A stretch of DNA of 51,487 nt from MED-G16 sp964467915 (GTDB taxonomy: Bacteria; Bacteroidota; Bacteroidia; Cytophagales; MED-G16): positions 1 through 51,487 of the forward strand of contig CAYXSW010000009.1 of assembly GCA_964467915.1 (NCBI GenBank), in the 5' to 3' direction. Shown one piece after another: positions 34,833 to 44,279 of the stretch. Every line of letters begins with the position of its first letter. Positions within the stretch are counted from its first letter, which is position 1. Under the pieces are notes generated by a model. That model made no database searches and was not told the origin of the DNA. It saw nothing but the letters and a program-made list of their open reading frames with translations. The translations under genes were made by a program, and so were the position numbers.

Positions 34833-36482
34833 ATGAGTAAAAAATTAAAATCACCTGTTGAAAATTTTATCAAGTGGGAAAATACTAAAGGAAAAGAAAC
34901 TTTTTTAATTCAACCTATAAATGGTAAAAATCATGAATACTCTTGGGAAAAAGTTGGAAAAGAAGCGAGAAAAATCTGTAATTATATTAATAGCTTAAAA
35001 CTACCTAAATATTCCAAAATTGCAATTTTATCCAAAAATTGTGCTCATTGGATTATTACTGACCTAGCAATAATGATGAGTGGTAATATCTCAGTTCCTA
35101 TTTATGCTAACGTTAACGGAAAAACAGCAAAATATATACTTGAACATAGTGAATCAAAACTATTATTTGTAGGTAAACTTGAAGAAAGTGATTGGGATCA
35201 AATTAAAGATCATATACCTAAGAATATTGAAAAAGTTGATTTTGGACATTATGACCTGAAGTGTGATTATAAAAAATGGGATAAGATAATATCTGAGTTT
35301 GAAACAGTTAAAACCTTTGATGAAATTAATTTAGACAGTGTAATAACTATTATATATACATCAGGAACAACTGGAATTCCTAAAGGTGTAGTTTTAAATT
35401 ATAAAGCAACAGCTACGGCAACTAAAAATTTACACTTATTATTTCCTTTAAGTGAAAAAGATAGATTTATTTCATACCTACCTCTTTCACATATTGCTGA
35501 AAGAGCTTTAGTCGAAAATGGTGGAATTCTATCTGGTGGTAAAATATTTTTTGTTGAGAGTTTAGATACTTTTGTTAAAAATTTAAAAGATTGTCAACCA
35601 ACTATTTTCTTTGGAGTCCCTAGAATCTATACTAAGTTCATGACAAAACTTCTTTCGATTTTTTCTCAAAAAATTATAAATTTTATCATGGGCATACCCA
35701 TATTAAGTGGCCTTTTTTCTAGATTAATCAAAAAATCACTAGGGCTAAGTAAATCTAGAATATGCATAACTGGAGCCGCTTCAATTCCGGTATCTACCTT
35801 AGAGTGGTTTGATAGATTTAAAATTAAAATTTATGAGGCATATGGAATGTCAGAGAATGCGGCATGCTCTCATGGTAATTATCCAGGTAATATAAAATTC
35901 GGAACAGTTGGAAAAGCTATGCCTGATACAGATATAAAAATTACTGATAAAGGAGAAATCATCATGAAAAATGATTGTGTTATGAAAGGTTATTATAAAG
36001 AGGAAGAACTTACTAAAGAAACAATTAAAAAAGGGTATCTATACACAGGTGATAAGGGAACAATAGATAATGATGGTTATCTAAGAATAACAGGAAGAAT
36101 AAAAGATATTTTTAAGACATCTAAAGGAAAATATGTTGCTCCAAACCCTATAGAAATGAAACTGAGTAAAAATAATCTCATAGAACAAGTATGTGTTGTG
36201 GGTGAAAATTTAACTCAACCAATTGCACTAGTTGTTATGAATGAAAGCAAAAAAATAGTTGATGAGATAAAAAGTGATTTTGAAGCCTTAATTCTTTTAA
36301 TTAATAATAAACTAGAAAAACATGAAAGGATCAAAAAACTAGTTGTTTTAAAAGATTCTTGGTCAATTGAAAACAATATTTTAACTCCTACTATGAAAAT
36401 TAAGAGGAATGTTATTGAAGAAAAATATAAAGAGTTTTACGAAATTTGGATTAATTCTAAAAATGATATTATTTTCCAGTAG
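34833..36482 (+). CDS. Long-chain acyl-CoA synthetase (AMP-forming)
   Basis: 549 residues of the ANL superfamily. The phosphate loop is IIYTSGTTGIPKGVVL, with SYLPLSHIAERA and the FFGVPRIYTKF segment before the second core motif YEAYGMSENA. YTGDKG and the hinge GRIKDIFKTSKGKYVAPNPIE follow. Size and motifs place it with the FAA1/FadD15-type long-chain group. It activates fatty acids for oxidation or lipid synthesis. The 3' end overlaps the convergent trhO by 14 bp. Confidence 0.9.
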   Translation: MSKKLKSPVENFIKWENTKGKETFLIQPINGKNHEYSWEKVGKEARKICNYINSLKLPKYSKIAILSKNCAHWIITDLAIMMSGNISVPIYANVNGKTAKYILEHSESKLLFVGKLEESDWDQIKDHIPKNIEKVDFGHYDLKCDYKKWDKIISEFETVKTFDEINLDSVITIIYTSGTTGIPKGVVLNYKATATATKNLHLLFPLSEKDRFISYLPLSHIAERALVENGGILSGGKIFFVESLDTFVKNLKDCQPTIFFGVPRIYTKFMTKLLSIFSQKIINFIMGIPILSGLFSRLIKKSLGLSKSRICITGAASIPVSTLEWFDRFKIKIYEAYGMSENAACSHGNYPGNIKFGTVGKAMPDTDIKITDKGEIIMKNDCVMKGYYKEEELTKETIKKGYLYTGDKGTIDNDGYLRITGRIKDIFKTSKGKYVAPNPIEMKLSKNNLIEQVCVVGENLTQPIALVVMNESKKIVDEIKSDFEALILLINNKLEKHERIKKLVVLKDSWSIENNILTPTMKIKRNVIEEKYKEFYEIWINSKNDIIFQ

Positions 36483-37449
36483 TCTTATTTAATTTGCTTT
36501 TATCTAACCCAATATATGGGTTATACCCGTTTAATTTTTTTTGATAAAAACCAGATCCATTAAACTTTCTAACTTTTCCATTTTTCAAACAATCTTCTGA
36601 GCAACAACCTTTAAATATTTCTGCGCCTTTATTACTTAAAGGGAAATGTTTGTTACATAAAACATTAGCACAATTAACCATTCTATCTGTTTTTTCTCCA
36701 GTAACATAACACTTACCTATTATAATTGGATTGATAATATTAACATCTTTTACTATTCGATCATCAAAAACATAACACTTTCCATCAAAATTTTCTCCAC
36801 CCTCTTCTATTCCATATTTTATTATACCTCCATGTAATTGATAAACATTGTCGTATCCATTCTCTTTAAGAAAAGCACTTGCCTTCTCACACTTAACACC
36901 ACCAGTACAATATGTAATAACTTTATCTGTTTTTTTTACTTTCTTTTTAATTTCAGAAATTTTGGAAGAAAAATCTCTAAAATTATCAATATCAAGCGTC
37001 ACTGCATTCCGAAACTTACCTATTTTATGCTCATAATTTGACCTAACATCTAAAATAGTAACATCCTCAGGTTTATTTTTAACAATATTTTTAAAGTCTA
37101 ATGCTTTTATGTATTCTCCTTTATTCTTAAGAATATCTTTAGTTTTAATACCAGAATTAACTATTTCAGATTTCATCCTTACATTAATTTTATTAAATGC
37201 ATTTTTATCAGAGTCTTCTACTTTAAAATCTATTTCAGAAAATAATTTATTGCCACTCAGTTCTTGCATATACTTTTTACAGTCTTTTCTTTTTCCAGAA
37301 ACAGTTCCATTAATCCCTTCCGAAGAAACAATTATCCTCCCTTTGATATTATTCTTAATACAAAAAAGATGATGACTATTTTTAAAATCAATTGGACTTT
37401 TAATTTCTGAATAATGATAAAAAAGTATTATCTGATATTTTTTTTTCAC
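36469..37449 (-). CDS. trhO: tRNA uridine(34) hydroxylase TrhO (rhodanese family)
   Basis: 326 residues. An acylphosphatase-like N-terminal domain (GRIIVSSEGINGTVSG) is followed by a rhodanese domain with LDVRSNYEHKIGKF and the active loop YCTGGVKCEKASAFLKENG. A Cys-rich C-terminal part (CYVTGEKTDRMVNCANVLCNKHF, then CCSEDC) is typical of YceA/TrhO. It makes 5-hydroxyuridine at tRNA position 34. Its start overlaps the pyrF stop by 4 bp. Confidence 0.9.
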   Translation of the reverse strand: MKKKYQIILFYHYSEIKSPIDFKNSHHLFCIKNNIKGRIIVSSEGINGTVSGKRKDCKKYMQELSGNKLFSEIDFKVEDSDKNAFNKINVRMKSEIVNSGIKTKDILKNKGEYIKALDFKNIVKNKPEDVTILDVRSNYEHKIGKFRNAVTLDIDNFRDFSSKISEIKKKVKKTDKVITYCTGGVKCEKASAFLKENGYDNVYQLHGGIIKYGIEEGGENFDGKCYVFDDRIVKDVNIINPIIIGKCYVTGEKTDRMVNCANVLCNKHFPLSNKGAEIFKGCCSEDCLKNGKVRKFNGSGFYQKKLNGYNPYIGLDKSKLNKTTGK

Positions 37450-38267
37450 AATACACCTTTTTCAATCATTATCTTTTCCATCTCATTTTTATATTCTAGA
37501 GCTTTAGCTCTGACATTTTCATGAAATGATTCTGACACATCAGAATAAATTATATCTCTTGAAACATTTACAATTATCCCACAATTATTATTCATTGAAT
37601 TTAAACTGATATTCTTTAAGTCTCCTCCTTGAGTACCAACTCCAGGAATGAGGAGAAAATTATCAGGAATTATTTTTCTTATAGAGATCAATTCATCTAT
37701 TCTGTTAGCTCCCACAACATACATTGTGTTCTCTCTAGAAGACCATCCCAATGAGTCAATTAGAATATGTTCATATAATTTCTTATTATTTGAATTTTTA
37801 AAATATTGTATATCAGAAGAACTGTCATTCGATGTTAAAGCTAATAATATAACCCATTTTCCTTCAAATTCTAAATATGGCAAAGAAGAATCTTTCCCCA
37901 TATATGGTGACAAAGTAATAGCATCGAAGTTAAAAGTTTCAAAAAATGTTTTAGCATACATCTTAGAAGTATTACCAATATCTCCTCTTTTTGCATCAGC
38001 AATAGTGAATATGTTATTTGGGATATATCTTAATGTCTTCTCAAGAGACAATAGGCCCTTTGGCCCTTGTGATTCATAAAATGCCAAATTTGGTTTATAT
38101 GCTATAACAATATCTTTAGTTGCGTCAATTATCCTCTTATTAAATTCAAAAATAGGATCATCAAAATCTAGCAAATATTTTGGTATTCTTCTAATATCTG
38201 AATCTAAACCAATACAGAGGTATGATCTTTTCTTCTTAATTTGGGTTACTATTTCAGAAAAATTCAT
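37446..38267 (-). CDS. pyrF: Orotidine 5'-phosphate decarboxylase
   Basis: 273 residues, the longer subfamily 2. Motifs are LCIGLDSDIRRIP, AYKPNLAFYESQGPKGL, the catalytic ADAKRGDIGNTSKMYA, DAITLSPYMGKDS, FLLIPGVGTQGGD and the closing NVSRDIIYSD. It makes UMP in the last step of pyrimidine synthesis. pyrD, an earlier enzyme of the same pathway, lies 3 kb away on the same strand at 41419-42462. Confidence 0.96.
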   Translation of the reverse strand: MNFSEIVTQIKKKRSYLCIGLDSDIRRIPKYLLDFDDPIFEFNKRIIDATKDIVIAYKPNLAFYESQGPKGLLSLEKTLRYIPNNIFTIADAKRGDIGNTSKMYAKTFFETFNFDAITLSPYMGKDSSLPYLEFEGKWVILLALTSNDSSSDIQYFKNSNNKKLYEHILIDSLGWSSRENTMYVVGANRIDELISIRKIIPDNFLLIPGVGTQGGDLKNISLNSMNNNCGIIVNVSRDIIYSDVSESFHENVRAKALEYKNEMEKIMIEKGVL

Positions 38268-38270
38268 TTA

Positions 38271-38906
38271 TTATCTAAAATCAATTACTTCAATATCCGG
38301 ATGTTTTTCTAAATCAAATGTAAATAGTTCATTATTCAATTCTTCCTCCAAAAAATCATCAATACTATAAATAAAAATACTATTTGACTTATCATAAACC
38401 GTGAAACTAGATAAAAGATTATTTTCAAAAATCTTAAATAAGATTTTGAAATATGATTTATTTTCATCTTCAGGATAAATTTCAACTGTTGAAATTCCCT
38501 CAGTATTTCCTATGAATTTATGATTATATCCATCTTTATAAACTTCAAAAACATTATTAATAGAAATATCTTGTTCACTAGGATCAAAGTCTGATATAGT
38601 TACTTCGTTTAACTCCTCAAGGTATGTCCAAACAGTTTTAGAGTTATTAATAATTTTCTGACCTTCTATAAATAATATATACTTATCATCTTTAACTGAT
38701 ATCTTACCAGTAAATGAGTCCGAAATATCCTCCGTTAGATTTTCCATTGTATAGGTAAATGAAGAGGTAAAACCTTCCATCTTTTTATATTTATCACTCA
38801 TAGAGTTCAGTAAATCAAGGGCAACTTTATCCTCCTGAGAGTTAGAAGTAAAAGGGTTAAGTGATAATAAATAAAATATTAAAATAAGCTTTCTCATATA
38901 TATCAT
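38271..38906 (-). CDS. lolA: LolA-like outer-membrane lipoprotein carrier
   Basis: 211 residues with a signal peptide (MRKLILIFYLLSLNPF, with starts possible at ATG 38906 or 38897). The mature part has the LolA pattern: LDLLNSMSDKYKKMEGFTSSFTYTMEN, FTGKISVKDDKYILFIEGQKIINNSKTVWTYL, NEVTISDFDPSEQDI, and a C-terminal strand series ending EELNNELFTFDLEKHPDIEVIDFR. It is a periplasmic carrier of lipoproteins or lipids. It is placed directly after ftsK, as lolA is in several Bacteroidota and in E. coli. Confidence 0.88.
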   Translation of the reverse strand: MIYMRKLILIFYLLSLNPFTSNSQEDKVALDLLNSMSDKYKKMEGFTSSFTYTMENLTEDISDSFTGKISVKDDKYILFIEGQKIINNSKTVWTYLEELNEVTISDFDPSEQDISINNVFEVYKDGYNHKFIGNTEGISTVEIYPEDENKSYFKILFKIFENNLLSSFTVYDKSNSIFIYSIDDFLEEELNNELFTFDLEKHPDIEVIDFR

Positions 38907-38915
38907 AACGTAAAG

Positions 38916-41395
38916 TTAAACTAAATCGTTAAGTATTTTCTCTAAACTATATTCATCTTGAATAAGAACTTGCCTAGGCTTACTTCCTTCAGATGGACCA
39001 ACTATTCCAGCTACTTCTAATTGATCAGTTAACCTACCAGCCCTATTATATCCCAATTTTAATTTTCTTTGTAATAAAGAAGTACTACCAGTCTGAGAAG
39101 AAACAACAAGTCTTGCAGCATCTTCAAATAATGGATCTCTATCTGATAAATCAATATCTGTTATCTGTTTTTCATTTTCATCAATATATTCAGGTAATAA
39201 ATAAGCTGATATATAACCCCTCTGGTTTCCAATTTGATCACAAATTCTTTCAATCTCTGGAGTATCTACAAAAGGACACTGTAGTCTTATTATTTCTGAA
39301 CCCGATGAGAATAACATATCTCCCATACCTACTAATTGTTCTGCTCCTTTATAATCTAATATAGTTCTTGAATCCATATTTGATGTTACTTTAAATGATA
39401 TTCGAGTAGGAAAATTTGCCTTAATTACTCCAGTTATAACATTAACTGAAGGTCTTTGAGTAGCTACAATTAAATGAATTCCTATAGCTCTTGCCAGTTG
39501 GGCTAATCTTGCGATTGGATTTTCAATTTCTTTTCCAGCTGTCATCATTAAATCAGCTAACTCATCTATTACCAAAACTATATACGGAAGATACCTATGA
39601 CCTTCATTAGGGTTTAGTTTTCTACTTATAAATTTTTTGTTGTACTCTTTTAGGTTTCTAGCCTGGGCATCTTTTAACAAATTATATCTAACATCCATTT
39701 CCGTACAGAGTGAATTTAGAGTATGAACTACTTTTTTAGTCTCAGTAATGATTGGCTCCTCTGAATCAGGAAGTTTAGCTAAAAAGTGTTTTTCTATTTT
39801 ATTAAATAATGATAATTCAACTTTTTTTGGATCTATCAAAACAAATTTTAAAATTGACGGGTGTTTTTTGTATAGTAATGAAGATAGCATTACGTTTAAT
39901 CCCACTGACTTACCTTGACCAGTTGCTCCTGCTACTAAAATATGGGGCATCTTGGATAAATCAGCAATAAACACTTCATTAGATATTGTTTTACCTAAAA
40001 TTAAAGGTAACTCGTAATCACTCTTAATAAACTTTTCCGTACTCATTACAGATCTTAGGCTTACAATCTCTCTATTTTTATTAGGAACTTCTATCCCTAT
40101 AGTTCCTTTTCCAGGTATTGGCGCAATTATACGAATTCCAAGCGCAGATAAACTAAGTGCAATATCATCTTCTAAGTTTTTAATTTTAGAAATTTTTACT
40201 CCAGCTTCAGGAACTATTTCATACAAGGTAACCGTCGGTCCAATTGTTGCTTTAATTTTTGCTATATCAATTTTAAAATTCTTAAGAGTTTCAATTATCC
40301 TATTTTTATTTGATGTTAACTCATCCTTAGTTACTTGAATTTTTTTATCATTTGTATTATTCAACAAATCAACTTTCGGATACTTATAATTAGATAAATC
40401 TAATTCTGGGTCATATATATCACTAGATAAAGTACTAGACTGTTTCTCATTTACTGTCTTTTCAACTTTTAATTTTATATTTTCTTCATCATTAGAATTA
40501 CCAGGTATACTTTTCTCAACTATTTCTTCTTCATTTTCTTCTTCATTTTCTTCTTCATTTTCTTCTTCATAAAGATCNNNNNNNNNNNNNNNNNNNNNNN
40601 NNNNNNNNNNNNNNNNNNNNNNNNNNNNNNNNNNNNNNNNNNNNNNNNNNNNNNNNNNNNNNNNNNNNNNNNNNNNNTTTCTTCTTCATTTTCTTCTTCA
40701 TTTTCTTCTTCATTTTCTTCTTCATAAAGATCCTCTTCTAAATTATTATTAGGAATAATATCTTCAAATTCATCCTCAGAGATAGATTTATTTTGCTTGC
40801 TTTTATTTTTAAAAATATTAAAAGAATATAAATCATAGAAAAAAACTATAAAGAGAAAAAGGGACAATAATATTATTACGAAAGAGGATAAACCAAGTAA
40901 ATTATCTAGAAAAAGAGATAAGTTATAACCTACACCTCCAGTATAGTTTTTTAAAAAAAAATTATCTGGGAAAAGATTTAACAAGAAACCCATTAGTGAA
41001 GAAACCCAAATGGTGCCGAAAAAAAAGAATATTGATATCCTTGATAAGGAATATATTTTTTTATTAAATAAAAGTCTAATTGCAATTACAAAAAGTAGTG
41101 GAACTATTAAAAAAGATGATATGCCAAAAGTAATAAATATTAAATAATGCGATACAAATGCTCCTAATACACCCAACCAGTTTTTTGACTCTTGGCCTAA
41201 AGAAGAAAAAGATAATCCAGAGTTTATTAGACTTTGATCATCACTTCCTGTAAAGAAATAGGACAACAAAGAAAAAAATATAATAATGGTTAATGATAAA
41301 CTTATTGCACCAATTGTTACCTTTATTTTTTCAATAAAGGGTTTTTTTTCCCCTTCATCTTCATAATAATCGTTATTATATGAACTTTCAACCAT
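38916..41395 (-). CDS. ftsK: DNA translocase FtsK (interrupted by an assembly gap)
   Basis: The N-terminal part (41395 down to the gap) has four membrane segments, then an acidic linker. The part below the gap has the motor domain: HILVAGATGQGKSVGLN (Walker A), YIVLVIDELADLMM (Walker B) and ATQRPSVNVITGVIKANFPTRISF. A C-terminal winged-helix gamma domain follows (LLQRKLKLGYNRAGRLTDQLE). With 100 N as written, the two parts are out of register. Joining on the identical 55-bp flanks gives 2325 nt, exactly 775 codons, so the gene is probably intact at 774 residues. FtsK pumps DNA at the septum and activates XerCD; a XerC/D-family recombinase gene is 1.1 kb upstream. Confidence 0.95.
40523..40577. 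repeat. 12-bp tandem repeat encoding an EEEN tract; first copy of the 55-bp gap flank
   Basis: Nearly four units of TTCTTCTTCATT followed by AAAGATC. On the minus strand this reads DLY then repeated EEEN. It is base-for-base identical to 40678-40732 on the other side of the N run. Confidence 0.9.
40578..40677. other. Assembly gap (100 N)
   Basis: Exactly 100 N, a conventional scaffold filler of unknown true length. It lies in the acidic linker of ftsK between two identical 55-bp sequences. Confidence 0.98.
40678..40732. repeat. Second copy of the 55-bp gap flank (EEEN repeat)
   Basis: Identical to 40523-40577, including the terminal AAAGATC. Each copy is in the correct ftsK reading frame within its own contig, which supports both being the same genomic segment seen twice. 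Confidence 0.9.
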
Positions 41396-41418
41396 TACTC
41401 AAATTTAGTAATACCAAA

Positions 41419-42462
41419 TCAATTTAAATTCTCTTTTTGAAAATTTAAAAGCGCATTATTTATTTTTTTTATCATTGAAGGGCCTTCGTAAATCCAACCT
41501 GAATACACTTGAACTAAATCAGCACCTAAATTTAATTTTTCAATTACATCATCAGAATTAAATACTCCACCTACTCCAATAATTTTAATTTTCCCTTTAG
41601 AATAACTTTTTAAATATTTAATTATTGAGTTAGACATTTCTTTAAGAGGCATACCGCTAAGTCCTCCCTCACCAATTGATGTAAATTTTTTAGACTTTAT
41701 GTTCTTTCTACTTACAGTAGTATTGGTAGCAATAATCCCATCAATCTTATTTTCAATACATATATCCACTATCTCAGTTATCTCATAGTTTCTTAAATCT
41801 GGAGCTATTTTAATAAAAATAGGAACACCTTTTTTTTCTTTAGCACGTTCCGTATTTAATGCCTGAACAATTGTTTGAAGATACTTTTTAGATTGTAGTT
41901 TTCTTAACTCAGGTGTATTTGGAGAACTTATATTAACAACAAAATAATCAACATAACCTAATAACTTTTTAAAGCAATATAAATAATCATCAACAGCTTT
42001 ATTATTAGGAGTAATTTTATTTTTTCCAATATTTGCTCCAACAATTAAATTTCCATTATAAGATTTAATTCTAGATAAAATTTTGTCAACACCATCATTA
42101 TTAAACCCCATTCTGTTAATTAATGCATTATCTTTTGATAATCTAAAAAGTCTTGGTTTTGGATTGCCAGGCTGAGGCTTTGGAGTTATTGTTCCAACTT
42201 CAATATGCCCAAAACCAAAACTCTCAATTTCATTTAAGAGCTCAGCATTTTTATCAAAACCTGCTGCGAGACCAATTTTATTTTTGAAGGTAATTCCCAA
42301 TAAATTGGTTTCTAAATTAACATCTTCTAATTTGAAATGATTCTTAAGTAAAAAGCTAATTATTGGGATTCTAAAAATAATTTTAATTAACAAAAAAGAA
42401 AGGTTATGAATGAACTCAGGATTAAAAAGAAAAAGTATGGGACGAACTAATTTCTTATACAT
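41419..42462 (-). CDS. pyrD: Dihydroorotate dehydrogenase (quinone), class 2
   Basis: 347 residues. The hydrophobic N-terminal helix region (LVRPILFLFNPEFIHNLSFLLIK) marks the membrane-associated class 2 enzyme. FMN-barrel motifs are NKIGLAAGFDKNAE, GFGHIEVGTITPKPQPGNPKPRLFRL, NRMGFNN, VNISSPNTPELR (with the catalytic Ser), IATNTT, GGLSG and IIGVGGVF, then QVYSGWIYEGP. It oxidises dihydroorotate with a membrane quinone as acceptor. It lies between ftsK and xerD. Confidence 0.97.
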   Translation of the reverse strand: MYKKLVRPILFLFNPEFIHNLSFLLIKIIFRIPIISFLLKNHFKLEDVNLETNLLGITFKNKIGLAAGFDKNAELLNEIESFGFGHIEVGTITPKPQPGNPKPRLFRLSKDNALINRMGFNNDGVDKILSRIKSYNGNLIVGANIGKNKITPNNKAVDDYLYCFKKLLGYVDYFVVNISSPNTPELRKLQSKKYLQTIVQALNTERAKEKKGVPIFIKIAPDLRNYEITEIVDICIENKIDGIIATNTTVSRKNIKSKKFTSIGEGGLSGMPLKEMSNSIIKYLKSYSKGKIKIIGVGGVFNSDDVIEKLNLGADLVQVYSGWIYEGPSMIKKINNALLNFQKENLN

Positions 42463-42483
42463 TCTACAAATATAAGAATACTA

Positions 42484-43383
42484 TTAACTCCTAGGGTGAA
42501 ATTTATTTACTACTTCTCTGAGGTATTCTTTATTTAAGTGAGTATATATTTCAGTAGTTGTTATAGACTCATGTCCTAACATTTCTTGGACTGCTCTTAA
42601 ATCTGCACCACCTTCAATCATATGAGTTGCAAAAGAATGTCTGAAAGTGTGAGGGCTAACATTTTTTTTAAAATTTAAACTAATTGAAATTTTTTTGACA
42701 ATTATAAAAATCATATTTCTAGAGAGTTTACTACCTCTTCTATTTAAAAATAAATACCCTTCATTACCTTGCTTTACATTCATATTCTTTCTATAATTTT
42801 CATTATATAGATTAATGAATTTAACTGCTTGACCACCGATCGGAACTAACCTCTCCTTTGATCCTTTACCTATAACTTTAATAAAACCTATATCTAAAAA
42901 TAAATTTTGAAAGGTTAAATTAATTAATTCTGAAACTCTTAATCCACAACTATATAAAGTCTCTAGGATAGCTCTATTTCTTGTTCCCTCAAAAGTATTT
43001 ATCTCAATAGACAAAAACATTTTCTCTATATCATCAAAGTTAAGAGTGTCAGGTAATTTTTTATTGAGCTTTGGGGATTCAATTAATTCAGTAGGGTTTT
43101 TAGATATTTTTTCCTCAAGTGTTAAATAACCAAAAAAAGATTTTGTTCCTGAAATTATTCTTGATTGAGTATGAGGTGATACACCTAATTGATATAGATA
43201 CTCAATAAATTGATTAATCAAATTAGAATTAACCTCTGAATATTTTATTTTTTCTTTTTTTATTAAAATTAAAAATGAAATTAATTTTTGAATATCATTT
43301 ATATATGCAGCAATTGAATTTTCAGATAATGACCGCTCTAATTTTAAATAATTCCTGTACTCAATTATCTCATGTTCCCACAT
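42484..43383 (-). CDS. xerD: Tyrosine site-specific recombinase of the XerC/XerD family
   Basis: 299 residues, full XerC/D length. An N-terminal SAM-like domain (about 5-90) precedes the catalytic domain. The catalytic set is Arg149 (SCGLRVSEL), a Lys in GKGSKERLVPI (173 or 176), His245-x-x-Arg248 (HTFRHSFATHM), His271 and Tyr280 (LGHESITTTEIYTHL). It resolves chromosome dimers at dif together with FtsK, whose gene is nearby. I prefer the D name from overall similarity, but XerC cannot be excluded. Flavobacteria often use one XerCD pair. Confidence 0.92.
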   Translation of the reverse strand: MWEHEIIEYRNYLKLERSLSENSIAAYINDIQKLISFLILIKKEKIKYSEVNSNLINQFIEYLYQLGVSPHTQSRIISGTKSFFGYLTLEEKISKNPTELIESPKLNKKLPDTLNFDDIEKMFLSIEINTFEGTRNRAILETLYSCGLRVSELINLTFQNLFLDIGFIKVIGKGSKERLVPIGGQAVKFINLYNENYRKNMNVKQGNEGYLFLNRRGSKLSRNMIFIIVKKISISLNFKKNVSPHTFRHSFATHMIEGGADLRAVQEMLGHESITTTEIYTHLNKEYLREVVNKFHPRS

Positions 43384-43416
43384 AAAATCTTATTTTTAGA
43401 CTAAATTTATATAATC

Positions 43417-43839
43417 ATGAAGTTAATAATTATAAACGGCCCAAATTTAAATCTTATTGGGATTAGAGAAAAAGAAATTTATGGAGACAAATCTTTTGAG
43501 ACTTATTATAAATCTTTAAAGAAAAAATTTGATAAAATAAATATCAATTATTATCAATCAAACCATGAAGGAGAACTAATTGAAAAGATTCAAGAAGTTG
43601 GGTTTTCATATGATGGAATAATTATTAATGCGGGAGGATTCACTCATACATCAGTTGCATTGCGTGATGCTATATCTTCAGTTACAACTCCTGCAATTGA
43701 GGTGCACATTTCTAATATCTTATCAAGGGAGGATTTTAGAAAAAAAAGCTATTTAAGTGACGTCTGCTCTGGGATTATTTCTGGTCTTGGGTTATTGGGT
43801 TATGAGGCTGCAATTAAATATTTTATAGACATAAAATGA
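43417..43839 (+). CDS. aroQ: 3-dehydroquinate dehydratase, type II
   Basis: 140 residues, the standard size. It opens LIINGPNLNLIGIREKEIYG with the catalytic Tyr in IYG. NAGGFTHTSVALRDAI and the PAIEVHISNILSREDFR segment (with the catalytic His and the Arg) follow, then GLLGYEAAIKY. It catalyses the third step of the shikimate pathway. It starts 33 bp from the divergent xerD and overlaps rnhA by 4 bp. Confidence 0.96.
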   Translation: MKLIIINGPNLNLIGIREKEIYGDKSFETYYKSLKKKFDKININYYQSNHEGELIEKIQEVGFSYDGIIINAGGFTHTSVALRDAISSVTTPAIEVHISNILSREDFRKKSYLSDVCSGIISGLGLLGYEAAIKYFIDIK

Positions 43840-44279
43840 TCAAAATTTATACTGATGGATCAAGTAGAGGAAATCCTGGTCCAGGAGGATATGGGATTGT
43901 ATTACTATATAAGGATAGAAGAAAAGAATTAAGTCAAGGTTATAAACTAACTACAAATAATAGGATGGAGCTTTTGGCAGTAATTAAAGCTCTTGAAGCT
44001 TTAAAAAAAAATAGTATTGATATCACAATTTATTCTGACTCTAAATATGTTGTTGAGTCTGTAGAAAAGGGTTGGATATGGAATTGGGAAAAAGTTAATT
44101 TCAAAAAAAAACAGAACCAGGATCTCTGGAAAAAATTCATACCATTATATAAAAAATTCAAAATTAAATTTGAGTGGGTAAAGGGTCACTCAGGGAATAT
44201 TGAAAATGATAGATGTGATACGTTAGCTAATGAAGCTCAAGAAAGAAAATTATTGACTGACAAAGGTTATTCTAAATAA
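43836..44279 (+). CDS. rnhA: Ribonuclease HI
   Basis: 147 residues. It begins KIYTDGSSRGNPGPGGYG with the first catalytic Asp. The Glu lies in NNRMELLAVIKALE, the next Asp in IYSDSKYVVES, and the last in ENDRCDTLANEA. The Trp-rich GWIWNWEKVNFKKKQNQDLW handle is present, so this is the E. coli-like RNase HI. It removes RNA from RNA-DNA hybrids. Translation is coupled to aroQ through the ATGA overlap. Confidence 0.96.
   Translation: MIKIYTDGSSRGNPGPGGYGIVLLYKDRRKELSQGYKLTTNNRMELLAVIKALEALKKNSIDITIYSDSKYVVESVEKGWIWNWEKVNFKKKQNQDLWKKFIPLYKKFKIKFEWVKGHSGNIENDRCDTLANEAQERKLLTDKGYSK

Noticed and set aside
38916..41395. ftsK as two separate genes or a pseudogene
   Set aside because: The break coincides with the N run, and merging the identical 55-bp flanks restores one frame.
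42463..42483. dif site near xerD
   Set aside because: I could not recognise a 28-bp dif-like sequence near the gene, and dif usually lies at the terminus rather than beside xerD.
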